DNA from: Betaproteobacteria bacterium
GTDB taxonomy: Bacteria > Pseudomonadota > Gammaproteobacteria > Burkholderiales > SG8-39
DNA length: 11,962 nucleotides
Assembly: GCA_019237595.1 (NCBI GenBank)
Contig: JAFAGU010000203.1
Location: 1-11,962, forward strand
Direction: 5' to 3'
The translations under genes and the position numbers were made by a program. The notes under the pieces were generated by a model. The model ran no database searches. It was not told the origin of the DNA and saw nothing but the letters and a program-made list of their open reading frames with translations. Shown here in pieces: positions 6,005 to 11,962 of the stretch (position 1 is its first letter; every line of letters begins with the position of its first letter).

Positions 6005-6894
6005 GCGAGGTCGTCGCAGAAGAAATCCCGCGCGCCCGCCTGCGCCGGCGCAGCCGCTGGCTTCACGCGATGTGGATCCTGCCCGTGCTCGCGGCGGCGG
6101 TCGCGGGTTATCTCATCTGGGACCGGATGAGGACCTTCGGGCCGGAGATCACCATCGAGTTCCGCGACGGCGGCGGCCTGCGTGCCGGCCAGACGCCGAT
6201 CAAGTACCGCGGCGTGCAGATCGGGGAAGTGACGCGCGTCGATCTGAGCGCCGACCACTCGACGGTGCTCGTGCGCGCCCGGCTGCAGCGCACGGCCGCG
6301 TCCCTCGCGCGCGAGGGCGCCGTGTTCTGGATCGTCCGGCCGCAGGTCGGTTGGGGACAGGTTACGGGCCTGAACACCGTGATCAGCGGGCCGGAGATCC
6401 AGGTGCTCGATGGCAAGGGCGGACCGGCGCGCCGTTTCGCCGGGCTCGAGAAGGCGCCGGTCGGCATGGGAGAGCCCGGACTGAAGATCGTGCTCAAGGC
6501 CGAGCGCCCGGTGTCGCTCAGGGCGAATTCGCCCGTGTACTACCGCGGAGTCGAGGTCGGGCTCGTGCAGGAGCTCGATCTTTCGGCCGATTCGCGCGCG
6601 GCGGACATCCACATCCTCGTCTACCAGCGGTATGCGCGGCTCGTGCGCACCGGCTCGGCGTTCTGGAACGTCAGCGGCGTGAGCCTCAAGGCGGGCCTCC
6701 TGAAGGGAGTGGAGCTCGACATAGAATCGCTGCGCGCGCTGGTGGCCGGCGGCATCGAGTTCGCGAGCCCGGAGCGCTCGCCCCAGGCTCGCGCCGGCAC
6801 GGTGTTCTTCCTCCACGAGAACCCGAAGACCGAATGGCTCGCGTGGTCGGCGAAAATCCCGATCCCGCCGGAGAGCGCCTCTACAGGACGATAG
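6001..6894 (+). CDS. pqiB: Short PqiB/MlaD-family protein with two MCE domains
   Basis: A 297-residue protein with a basic cytoplasmic N-terminus, one transmembrane helix (about 22-40) and two MCE domains at about 48-137 and 160-255. The first contains IKYRGVQIGEV and VFWIVRPQVG, the second VYYRGVEVGLV and FWNVSGVSLK; both match the PqiB pattern. E. coli PqiB has three MCE domains plus a long C-terminal helical needle (about 546 residues). Here the protein stops about 40 residues after the second domain, so the third domain and helices are missing. The antisense frame of the following gene shows no continuation, and no pqiC lipoprotein gene follows. The start ATG overlaps the pqiA stop. MCE rings form periplasmic lipid channels; a ring this short probably could not span the periplasm alone (inference). 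Its last 14 bases overlap the convergent TPM gene. Confidence 0.9.
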   Translation: MSEVVAEEIPRARLRRRSRWLHAMWILPVLAAAVAGYLIWDRMRTFGPEITIEFRDGGGLRAGQTPIKYRGVQIGEVTRVDLSADHSTVLVRARLQRTAASLAREGAVFWIVRPQVGWGQVTGLNTVISGPEIQVLDGKGGPARRFAGLEKAPVGMGEPGLKIVLKAERPVSLRANSPVYYRGVEVGLVQELDLSADSRAADIHILVYQRYARLVRTGSAFWNVSGVSLKAGLLKGVELDIESLRALVAGGIEFASPERSPQARAGTVFFLHENPKTEWLAWSAKIPIPPESASTGR

Positions 6895-7378
6895 GCCGGT
6901 CCGGCAGCTCGTTCTCGCCGCCGGGCGTCTTGGGAAACGCGCCGCGGAGGAGCTCGGTGATGCGCGCGATGCCGTGGAGGCTGCCCACCAGGAACTCGCC
7001 GCGGCGGAAGGCGGCTTCCATCGCGCGGCAGACGCTATCCCACTCGGCTTGCGGCACTTTGTGGGAGATCCCGCGGTCGGCAACGATGTCGATGTGCCGG
7101 CTCACGAGCTGGAGGTAGACGAGGACGCCGCTGTTCTTCTCGGTATCCCACACGCGAAGCTGGGAGAAGAGGTCGAGCGCGCGCTTCCGCGATGAGCGCT
7201 TCTTCGCCAGGTAGAAGAGCGGCAGCGTAGCCTCGACGACGAAGCGGATCTGGCCGTCGTGCTGGCCTTCGGAGGCGCGGATCGCCTGCTCGATCTTCTT
7301 GAGGTCCGCCGGCGAGAAGGTGCGGCGCGCCCAGAGATCCGGGACGAGGAGGTGCCTGAGAAGCCGCGACAGCTTCAT
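6881..7378 (-). CDS. TPM domain protein, apparently cytosolic
   Basis: A 165-residue protein related to the TPM-domain gene just upstream, but with no signal peptide and no hydrophobic span. After a basic leader (MKLSRLLRHL), the domain occupies roughly residues 22-150: FSPADLKKIEQAIRASE, GQIRFVVE, ARALDL-like helix, NSGVLVYLQLVSRHIDIVADRGI, then a helical end FRRGEFLVGSLHGIARITELL. The HIDIVADRGI strand-turn corresponds to the RLRFEVGYGLEG element of the exported TPM protein. The C-terminus PGGENELPDRPIVL is polar. Its ATG overlaps the upstream stop by one base (TGATG), so it is the third gene of the lemA operon with coupled translation. TPM proteins have been reported as phosphatases or photosystem repair factors in plants, but the bacterial role is unsettled. 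It ends inside the convergent pqiB gene. Confidence 0.88.
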   Translation of the reverse strand: MKLSRLLRHLLVPDLWARRTFSPADLKKIEQAIRASEGQHDGQIRFVVEATLPLFYLAKKRSSRKRALDLFSQLRVWDTEKNSGVLVYLQLVSRHIDIVADRGISHKVPQAEWDSVCRAMEAAFRRGEFLVGSLHGIARITELLRGAFPKTPGGENELPDRPIVL

Positions 7379-8250
7379 CACCAGCCTCCGCTCGCGCCGC
7401 CGCCGCCGGAGCTGCCGCCCCCGCCGCCGAACCCCCCGCCACTGAATCCCCCGCCGCCGAAGCCGCCGGAGGACCAGCCGCCGCCCCAGCCGCCGCGGCC
7501 CCCGCCCGTCGAGCCCACGAGAAGAGAGAGCACGAACGCGATCAGGCCCGCGGCGCCGGCGGCGATGAACGAGCTGAACGCTACGAGGATGATGCCGCCC
7601 ACGATCCCGCCGACGAGGAGCGACCCGACCAGGCGCCCCGCGATCGCCTTCAGGAACCCGCCGCCGAGGAGTACGACGAAGAAGATCGGCATGAGCCAGT
7701 CCTCGACGCCGTGAAGCTGCCGCGGCGCGGACGGGGGCGAAGGCGGCGGAAGCGGCTCGCCCTCGATGGTGCGCATCACGCGGTCGAGCCCGGCGCGGAT
7801 GCCGCCATAGAAGTCGCCCTGCTTGAAGCGCGGCGTGATGTCGTCGTCGATGATGCGCTTCGCGGCCGCGTCCGGCAGCACGCCCTCCAGGCCGTAGCCG
7901 ACCTCGAACCGCAGGCGGCGATCGTCCTTGGCGACGACCAGGAGGACGGAATCGTCTACGCCCTTGCGCCCGAGCTTCCACGATTCCTCGACGCGTACGG
8001 CGTACTGCTCGATCGTCTCGGGCTGCGTCGTCGGGACGATGAGGACGGCGAGCTGCGCGCCCTTGCGCGCCTCGAATTCCGAAAGGGTTTTTTCCAGCAC
8101 CTCCCTTTGAGAACTGCTCAGCGTGCCCGTGAGGTCGGTGACACGTGAATGCAGCGGCGGGATGGCGGCCGCAGCGGCCGCTATCCCGTGGATCGTGGCA
8201 AGGAGCGCCGCGATCCCGATGAAAAACAGCTTACTTCGTGCCGAAATCAA
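7378..8250 (-). CDS. Exported TPM domain protein with membrane anchors and Gly-rich tail (YgcG-like)
   Basis: A protein of about 290 residues. A signal sequence (about 1-29, ending in a run of alanines) precedes a periplasmic TPM domain at about 36-163 (RVTDLTGTLSSSQRE, AQLAVLIVPTT, DDSVLLVVAKDDRRLRFEVGYGLEG, GDFYGGIRAGLDRVM). A proline-rich linker follows, then hydrophobic segments at about 184-202, 205-225 and 228-246. The last 44 residues are almost entirely Gly/Ser with W and F, ending GGASGGW. This is the YgcG/TPM architecture commonly found next to lemA. The start is uncertain: the best candidate is TTG at 8250, overlapping the lemA stop by 20 bases, with no ribosome binding site; a start a few codons later would still keep a signal peptide. 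Translation is probably coupled to lemA. The exported domain may act with LemA at the inner membrane. Confidence 0.9.
   Translation of the reverse strand: MISARSKLFFIGIAALLATIHGIAAAAAAIPPLHSRVTDLTGTLSSSQREVLEKTLSEFEARKGAQLAVLIVPTTQPETIEQYAVRVEESWKLGRKGVDDSVLLVVAKDDRRLRFEVGYGLEGVLPDAAAKRIIDDDITPRFKQGDFYGGIRAGLDRVMRTIEGEPLPPPSPPSAPRQLHGVEDWLMPIFFVVLLGGGFLKAIAGRLVGSLLVGGIVGGIILVAFSSFIAAGAAGLIAFVLSLLVGSTGGGRGGWGGGWSSGGFGGGGFSGGGFGGGGGSSGGGGASGGW
8158..8188. repeat. 31-bp near-perfect inverted repeat with tandem GCGGCCGC
   Basis: Two 15-base arms (8158-8172 and 8174-8188) are complementary at 14 of 15 positions, the one exception being a G/T wobble, with a single base between them. Each arm holds the 8-bp palindrome GCGGCCGC. 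The repeat lies inside the TPM gene where it encodes the alanine run of the signal peptide (codons 21-31), so it may simply reflect Ala codon use. It could also form a stable RNA structure about 60-90 bases after the start codon. Confidence 0.6.
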
Positions 8251-8827
8251 CTTTGGGCGGCGCCGAGATGGCCTTCTCGTCCTCGACCGTGAATTGCGCC
8301 TTCTCCTTCATCCCGAACATCTTCGCGGTGAGGTTGGTCGGGAAGGAGCGCACCGTGACGTTGTATTCCTGCACCGCGCGGATGTAGCGCTGCCGCGCGA
8401 CCGCGATGCGGTTCTCCGTGCCCTCGAGCTGCGCCTGCAGGTCGCGGAAGTTGGCGTCGGACTTGAGCTGCGGGTAGGCCTCGGCGACCGCCATCAGGCG
8501 GGAGAGGGCGCCGGTGAGCTCGCCTTGTGCCTGCGTGAATTTCTGGAAGGCCTGCGGGTCGTTCACGAGCTCGGGCGTCGCCTGGATGGCGCCTACCCTC
8601 GCGCGCGCGTTCGCGACGTCGATGAAGACCTTCTGCTCCTGCTGCGCGAACCCTTTCACGGTGTTGACGAGGTTCGGCACGAGGTCCGCGCGCCGCTGGT
8701 ACTGGTTGAGCACCTCGGACCATGCGGCCTTGATCGTCTCGTCCTGCTGCTGGAGCGTGTTGTAGCCGCAGCCGCCTAGGGCGAGGAGGGAAAGCAGGGC
8801 GGCGGCGAAGGCGAGGAAGCGCTTCAT
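8231..8827 (-). CDS. lemA: LemA family lipoprotein
   Basis: A 198-residue LemA protein. The N-terminus (KRFLAFAAALLSLLALGGC) is a lipoprotein signal with lipobox LGGC and C20 as the lipidated residue. The next residue is Gly, not Asp, so transport to the outer membrane by Lol is possible. The LemA core follows: NTLQQQDETIKAAWSEVLNQ, then RRADLVPNLVNTVKGFA, a long helical bundle with NARARVG, and the end signature RYIRAVQEYNVTVRSFPTNL with KMFGMKEKAQF. LemA proteins are helical envelope proteins of unclear molecular function, often encoded with TPM proteins. The ATG at 8827 has AAGGG 8 bases upstream; a longer frame to 8896 would destroy the lipobox. First gene of a lemA, TPM, TPM operon. The divergent spacer of 106 bp to the small exported protein must contain both promoters. 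Confidence 0.95.
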   Translation of the reverse strand: MKRFLAFAAALLSLLALGGCGYNTLQQQDETIKAAWSEVLNQYQRRADLVPNLVNTVKGFAQQEQKVFIDVANARARVGAIQATPELVNDPQAFQKFTQAQGELTGALSRLMAVAEAYPQLKSDANFRDLQAQLEGTENRIAVARQRYIRAVQEYNVTVRSFPTNLTAKMFGMKEKAQFTVEDEKAISAPPKVDFGTK

Positions 8828-8890
8828 GGGCGGACCCTTTCTGGGCTTGTTGTTCGGCACATACGTGGGGGCTGGATGGGCTATTTCAAG

Positions 8891-8900
8891 CGGCATGCCG
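8891..8900. promoter_or_regulatory. 10-bp palindrome between divergent genes
   Basis: CGGCATGCCG is a perfect palindrome centred in the 106-bp spacer between lemA (minus) and the small exported two-cysteine gene (plus). Its position would suit a shared operator. A palindrome this short is weak evidence in GC-rich DNA, and I see no convincing -35/-10 pair around it. Confidence 0.2.
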
Positions 8901-8933
8901 ATTGCTCAGGCTCACTGCCACCTGGAGGCTCGC

Positions 8934-9296
8934 ATGAGAACGCTGACCCTCGTCCTGGCCGCGGCAAGCGCGGCGCTTTCGATTCCGGCCTTTCCGCAAG
9001 CGCCTGCGCAGAACCGCGCGGACCTCGACGCGATGCGCCGGCAGCAGGCCCTCGCGCAGCAGCGGGACACGGAGGCGCGGATCCAGCGCGCGAGGGATCG
9101 CTGCGTCGCCAACCGCGGGGCCGATTGCGACACGATGGAAGGCCTGCAGGAATGGCTGCTCCTCGACCGATCGCGCGCCGACGCGGTCCTCGACCGCATT
9201 TCGCCGCTGCAGGGCTCGGCGTCCACGGGCGGCTCGGCGATTCCGGGGTCGACCGTTCCCGATCTCTCGCCGTACAACGTCGGCAGCGGCCGCTAG
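8934..9296 (+). CDS. Small exported two-cysteine protein (paralogue B)
   Basis: A 120-residue protein with a Sec signal peptide (residues 1-25, cleavage near APA-Q). A helical Gln/Arg/Ala-rich segment (about 28-50, likely amphipathic or a short coiled coil) leads into the conserved block at 52-85: RARDRC, RGADCD, EGLQEW, LDRSR. C57, C65 and W74 occupy the same numbers as in the paralogue at 4922-5218. The tail (90-120) is Ser/Gly/Pro-rich and probably disordered. The ATG has GGAGG 5 bases upstream, a strong site, so this start is secure; a longer in-frame ORF from 8826 would overlap the lemA leader and bury the signal peptide. The gene is divergent from lemA and ends 3 bases from the convergent glutathione S-transferase. 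I do not recognise a named family; periplasmic location is inferred. Confidence 0.82.
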   Translation: MRTLTLVLAAASAALSIPAFPQAPAQNRADLDAMRRQQALAQQRDTEARIQRARDRCVANRGADCDTMEGLQEWLLLDRSRADAVLDRISPLQGSASTGGSAIPGSTVPDLSPYNVGSGR

Positions 9297-9299
9297 CCC

Positions 9300-9914
9300 T
9301 CAGAACTTGAGCGCGCGCTGCGTCGCGGGCCGCGCGCCGATTTCCTTCCCCCAGCGCTCGAGGTTCGCGAGCCCGTCGCACACTTCCGGGATTGCGGCCT
9401 TGGCGCGCACGTAGCCGGCATAGAGCGAGAAGTCGGCGACGGTCAGCTCCTCCCCCGCCGCGTATTTGCCCTTCGCGAGCAGGTCGTCCCAGACCTTGAA
9501 CATGCCCTTCAGCCGGCCCTTGAACATGTCGGCGGTCGGGCCGTGCGGATCCTTGCCGCGAATGATGCCGAAGACCGTGCCGATCGTCGGCGTGACGTCG
9601 GTCGACGCGCTCATCAGAGCCTGCAGCATCGCGGCGCGCGCCGCCGGGCCGCGCGGCAGGAACTTGCCGGATTTCTCCGCGGCATAAAGCAGAATCGCTG
9701 AGGACTGGGAAAGGGTGAGCGGCTTGCCGCCGGGGCCTTCCGTGTCCACGATCACCGGAATCTGGCCCATGGGATTCAGCGCCAGGAACTTCGGGGTCTT
9801 GTTCTCGCCCTTGGCGAGGTCGATGACGTTGAGGCGGTAGGACAGCCCGCATTCCTCAAGTGCAATGCGCGCGCGCAGGCCGTTCGAAGTGGGACCGCCG
9901 TAGTAGTCGATCAT
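9300..9914 (-). CDS. Glutathione S-transferase family protein
   Basis: A 204-residue two-domain GST. The thioredoxin-like N-terminal domain (about 1-80) begins IDYYGGPTSNGLRARIALEE, with S10 and N11 near the usual catalytic position. It continues through NPMGQIPVI (cis-proline P53) and SQSSAILLY (69-77), the glutathione gamma-glutamyl site, here with Q70 where Glu is usual. The all-helical C-terminal domain includes YAAGEELTVADFSLYAGYV, where TVADFSLY is the GST N-cap and hydrophobic staple region. Such proteins conjugate glutathione to electrophiles or act in aromatic or reductive metabolism; the substrate is unknown. A strong GGGAGG lies 4 bases before the ATG at 9914. It is divergent from the paoA operon across 85 bp and appears monocistronic. 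Confidence 0.93.
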   Translation of the reverse strand: MIDYYGGPTSNGLRARIALEECGLSYRLNVIDLAKGENKTPKFLALNPMGQIPVIVDTEGPGGKPLTLSQSSAILLYAAEKSGKFLPRGPAARAAMLQALMSASTDVTPTIGTVFGIIRGKDPHGPTADMFKGRLKGMFKVWDDLLAKGKYAAGEELTVADFSLYAGYVRAKAAIPEVCDGLANLERWGKEIGARPATQRALKF

Positions 9915-9951
9915 CTCTCCTCCCGTGAACGAAGCGCGAGTTTAGTGCAGG

Positions 9952-9957
9952 TTTAAT
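9952..9957 (+). promoter_or_regulatory. Candidate -10 element for the pao operon
   Basis: TTTAAT matches the TATAAT consensus at 5 of 6 positions and lies 42 bases before the paoA start, in a locally AT-richer stretch of the 85-bp divergent spacer. No good -35 hexamer is found 16-18 bases upstream, so use by an activator or another sigma factor would be needed. Confidence 0.25.
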
Positions 9958-9999
9958 GCCGTTGTGCGTCGCGGCGCAAAACTTGCTCGCCGAGGCTCC

Positions 10000-10623
10000 A
10001 TGGCGGACGGTGACGACACGCCGGTGAATCTTTCCAGGAGACGCTTCATGCAGACCGCGGCAGCGGGCGCTGCGCTCGGCGCCGTGCAGCAGGCGCAGGG
10101 CCAGGCGATAGTTCCGGAGCAGGCGACGGCGAAGGCGCCCGCGACTCACACGATGTCCTTTACGCTGAACGTCAACGGGCGCCCTTACGCGCTCGAGCTC
10201 GAGCCGCGCGTCACGCTCCTCGACGCATTGCGCGAGACGCTCGGCCTCATGGGCACGAAGAAAGGTTGCGACCGCGGCCAGTGCGGCGCCTGCACCGTGC
10301 TTGCGAACGGCCGGAGGATCGACTCCTGCCTTGCGCTCGCGGTTGCGCATGATGGAGACGAGATCACTACCATCGAAGGCCTGGCCCTCGCGGGCCGGCT
10401 CCATCCCATGCAGCAGGCGTTCGTCGAGCAGGACGCGTTCCAGTGCGGTTATTGCACGCCGGGACAGATCTGCTCGGCGCTCGGCATGGTGGCGGAGCTC
10501 GAGAAAGAGGGGCTGCCGCTCGACGATGCGACGGTGCGCGAGCGGATGAGCGGCAACCTTTGCCGGTGCGGCGCCTATCCCAATATCGTGGCGGCTATTC
10601 TCAAGGCTGGACGCGCCGCGTGA
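10000..10623 (+). CDS. paoA: Aldehyde oxidoreductase iron-sulfur subunit with Tat signal (PaoA/YagT-like)
   Basis: A 207-residue 2[2Fe-2S] subunit of the xanthine dehydrogenase family. SRRRFMQTAAAGAALGA (12-28) is a twin-arginine signal that in E. coli carries the whole PaoABC complex to the periplasm. The plant-ferredoxin-type cluster is bound by C90, C95, C98 and C110 (GCDRGQCGACTV), and the second by C149, C152, C188 and C190 (QCGYCTPGQ and NLCRCGAYPNI). These clusters pass electrons from the molybdenum site to FAD. The ATG at 10000 is preferred because GAGG lies 4 bases upstream; a GTG at 9964 in frame would add 12 basic residues before the Tat motif. The stop overlaps the paoB GTG start (GTGA), so the operon is coupled. 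Length and signal match PaoA rather than cytoplasmic homologues. Confidence 0.93.
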   Translation: MADGDDTPVNLSRRRFMQTAAAGAALGAVQQAQGQAIVPEQATAKAPATHTMSFTLNVNGRPYALELEPRVTLLDALRETLGLMGTKKGCDRGQCGACTVLANGRRIDSCLALAVAHDGDEITTIEGLALAGRLHPMQQAFVEQDAFQCGYCTPGQICSALGMVAELEKEGLPLDDATVRERMSGNLCRCGAYPNIVAAILKAGRAA

Positions 10624-11606
10624 GGGACTTCCGCTATACGCGCGCAAGCGACATCGATTCCGCCGTGCGCGCCGGACGCTCGTCGAACGCGAAATTTGTC
10701 GCCGGCGGGACCAACCTCATCGACTTGATGAAGGGCGCCGTCGAGCAGCCGGAGGAGCTGATCGACGTAAGCCGCCTCCCGCTCGACCGCATCGAGCCGC
10801 TCGTCGACGGTGGGCTACGCATCGGCGCGGCCGTGAAGAACAGCGACGCCGCCGCGCATCCGCTCGTGCGCGATCGCTATCCGCTGCTTTCGCAGGCGCT
10901 CCTCGCCGGTGCCTCGGCGCAGCTCCGGAACATGGCGAGCATGGGCGGAAACCTCCTGCAGCGCACGCGCTGCCACTACTTCTACGATACCGCCTTCAAG
11001 GCGTGCAACAAGCGCTCCCCGGGAAGCGGTTGCGCCGCGCTGGAAGGCGAGCGGCGCATGCACGCGATCCTCGGAGCGAGCGAGCGGTGCATCGCCGTGC
11101 ATCCCTCGGACATGGCCGTGGCGCTTGCGGCGCTCGACGCCGTGGTCCGGGTGCGGGGCGCAGCCAGCGAGCGCACGCTCCCAGCCGCGGAATTCCATCG
11201 CCTCCCCGGAGACACGCCGGAGCGCGACACGAACCTGGAGCACGGCGAGCTCATCACGGCGATCGAGCTTCCCGCCTCGCGCTTCGGTGCGAACGCGCAC
11301 TATCTCAAGATCCGCGATCGAGCGAGCTACGCTTTCGCGCTGGTGTCGGTCGCTGCGGCCCTCGACATGCAAGATGGCCGGGTACGCCAGGCGCGCATCG
11401 CCCTGGGCGGCGTTGCGCACAAGCCGTGGCGAGCTCGGCGCAGCGAGGAAATGCTTGCCGGCAAGTCGCTCGATGCCTCCGCCCTGCGTGCGGCCGCCGA
11501 GGCGGCGCTCCTGGACGCGAAGCCGTATCCGGACAACGCGTTCAAGGTGGAGCTCGCGAAGCGCGCGATCGTCCGCGCCGTGCTCGTCGCAGGGGGCGCG
11601 GCATGA
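10620..11606 (+). CDS. paoB: Aldehyde oxidoreductase FAD subunit with extra iron-sulfur site (PaoB/YagS-like)
   Basis: A 328-residue FAD-binding subunit. FAD-contact motifs are AGGTNLIDLMK (28-38) and SMGGNLLQRTRC (107-118). Cysteines C118, C129, C138 and C157 lie in the insertion CHYFYDTAFKACN to GSGCAA and SERCIAVHPSDM; this is the arrangement that binds a [4Fe-4S] cluster in PaoB and in 4-hydroxybenzoyl-CoA reductase-type enzymes. The C-terminal CO-dehydrogenase flavoprotein domain follows (HYLKIRDRASYAFALVSVAAAL, then GGVAHKPWRA). The GTG start overlaps the paoA stop, and the TGA stop overlaps the paoC ATG. It transfers electrons from the FeS subunit to an external acceptor. No signal peptide is present, as expected if it is exported together with PaoA. 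Confidence 0.93.
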   Translation: MRDFRYTRASDIDSAVRAGRSSNAKFVAGGTNLIDLMKGAVEQPEELIDVSRLPLDRIEPLVDGGLRIGAAVKNSDAAAHPLVRDRYPLLSQALLAGASAQLRNMASMGGNLLQRTRCHYFYDTAFKACNKRSPGSGCAALEGERRMHAILGASERCIAVHPSDMAVALAALDAVVRVRGAASERTLPAAEFHRLPGDTPERDTNLEHGELITAIELPASRFGANAHYLKIRDRASYAFALVSVAAALDMQDGRVRQARIALGGVAHKPWRARRSEEMLAGKSLDASALRAAAEAALLDAKPYPDNAFKVELAKRAIVRAVLVAGGAA

Positions 11607-11962
11607 GCCTCGTGGTCGGCCTGCCCCTCGATCGCACGGACGGACCGCTCAAGGTGCAGGGGGAGGCGCGCTACGCCGCCGAGTTCAGGGCGCCGGCGAT
11701 GGCGCATGCGTTCCTCGTGAGGAGCACGATTGCGAAAGGCGAGATCGCCTCCATCGACTCCGGCGAGGCGGAGCGCGCGCCGGGCGTACTGCTCGTTCTC
11801 ACGCATCGCAACGCGCCGGCGCTTCCAAAGCGCGGCAAGGCGGCCTTTCATCCCCCGGCGGGACGGATGCTCTCGCTCCTGCAGGACGGCTCGGTCCACT
11901 ATAGCGGCGAACCGATCGGCGTCGTCGTCGCGGACACCCTCGAGCACGCCATCGCCGCCGCC
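11603..11962 (+). CDS. paoC: Aldehyde oxidoreductase molybdopterin-binding subunit, N-terminal part (PaoC/YagR-like)
   Basis: The first 120 codons of the catalytic subunit; the frame is open to the right edge. Residues 9-32 (LDRTDGPLKVQGEARYAAEF) are the classic start of the xanthine dehydrogenase a/b hammerhead domain, followed by AHAFLVRSTIAKGEIASID, APGVLLVLTHRNAP and VHYSGEPIGVVVADTLEHA. The molybdopterin-binding domains and the catalytic glutamate lie outside the window. In E. coli PaoC binds molybdopterin cytosine dinucleotide and oxidises aromatic aldehydes; the substrate here is inferred only. ATGA overlap with paoB. A PaoD/XdhC-type cofactor insertion gene would be expected downstream. 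Confidence 0.92.
   Translation, partial: MSLVVGLPLDRTDGPLKVQGEARYAAEFRAPAMAHAFLVRSTIAKGEIASIDSGEAERAPGVLLVLTHRNAPALPKRGKAAFHPPAGRMLSLLQDGSVHYSGEPIGVVVADTLEHAIAAA

Noticed and set aside
6895..7378. Continuation of pqiB (third MCE domain) past its stop by a frameshift
   Set aside because: The plus-strand frames after 6894 show no MCE-like sequence, and the minus strand there encodes a convincing TPM protein.
7381..7520. Repetitive GCC/CCG-rich stretch resembling a short repeat array
   Set aside because: It encodes the Gly-rich tail of the exported TPM protein; the units are irregular with no spacer structure, so it is neither a CRISPR nor a mobile repeat.
9964..9999. Upstream GTG start for paoA
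   Set aside because: It lacks a good ribosome binding site and adds 12 residues before the Tat motif; the ATG at 10000 has GAGG at a workable distance.
10909..11904. 331-codon plus-strand open frame within paoB and paoC
   Set aside because: Shifted reading of paoB and paoC, Arg/Ser-rich and without motifs, whereas the real frames carry FAD, cluster and hammerhead-domain signatures.

Overview
The window is GC-rich DNA (G or C dominates third codon positions), packed with genes and almost without spacers. The gene set suggests a betaproteobacterium, probably of the Burkholderiales. The indicators are a Bug/TctC-type periplasmic binding protein beside a metabolic enzyme, PqiA/MCE membrane genes, a LemA/TPM cluster and a Tat-exported PaoABC-type oxidoreductase. 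This placement is inferred from gene content and style; no rRNA or marker gene is present. I found no tRNA, rRNA, CRISPR array, insertion sequence or phage gene.

Layout: (1) Positions 1-1324 (minus): a secreted Ala/Pro/Gln-rich protein of unknown function, followed in the same operon by a phospholipase D/cardiolipin synthase-like gene that runs off the left edge. (2) 1325-1474: divergent intergenic region with a perfect 8-bp hairpin. (3) 1475-1621 (plus): a possible 48-residue membrane peptide whose stop codon interlocks with that of a rhomboid protease. (4) 1618-3172 (minus): a Bug/TctC solute-binding protein followed 4 bases later by the rhomboid protease. (5) 3214-4488 (plus): a Tat-exported amidohydrolase, divergent from the Bug gene across 41 bp. 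(6) 4496-4885 (minus): a PaaI-type thioesterase. (7) 4922-5218 (plus): a small exported protein with two conserved cysteines. (8) 5342-6894 (plus): pqiA-like and short pqiB-like genes overlapping by ATGA. (9) 6881-8827 (minus): a lemA, TPM, TPM operon. (10) 8934-9296 (plus): a second small exported two-cysteine protein, clearly related to the first. (11) 9300-9914 (minus): a glutathione S-transferase. (12) 10000-11962 (plus): paoA-paoB-paoC, encoding the FeS, FAD and molybdopterin subunits of an aldehyde oxidoreductase, with paoC cut by the right edge.

Much of the window concerns the cell envelope and periplasm: exported proteins, lipid-related membrane genes (PLD-like, PqiA/PqiB), a rhomboid protease, a LemA lipoprotein and two Tat-exported enzymes. 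The most notable undescribed element is the pair of small exported proteins at 4922-5218 and 8934-9296. They share a 34-residue block at identical residue numbers, including two invariant cysteines, and bracket the pqi and lemA/TPM cluster. I do not recognise them as a named family.
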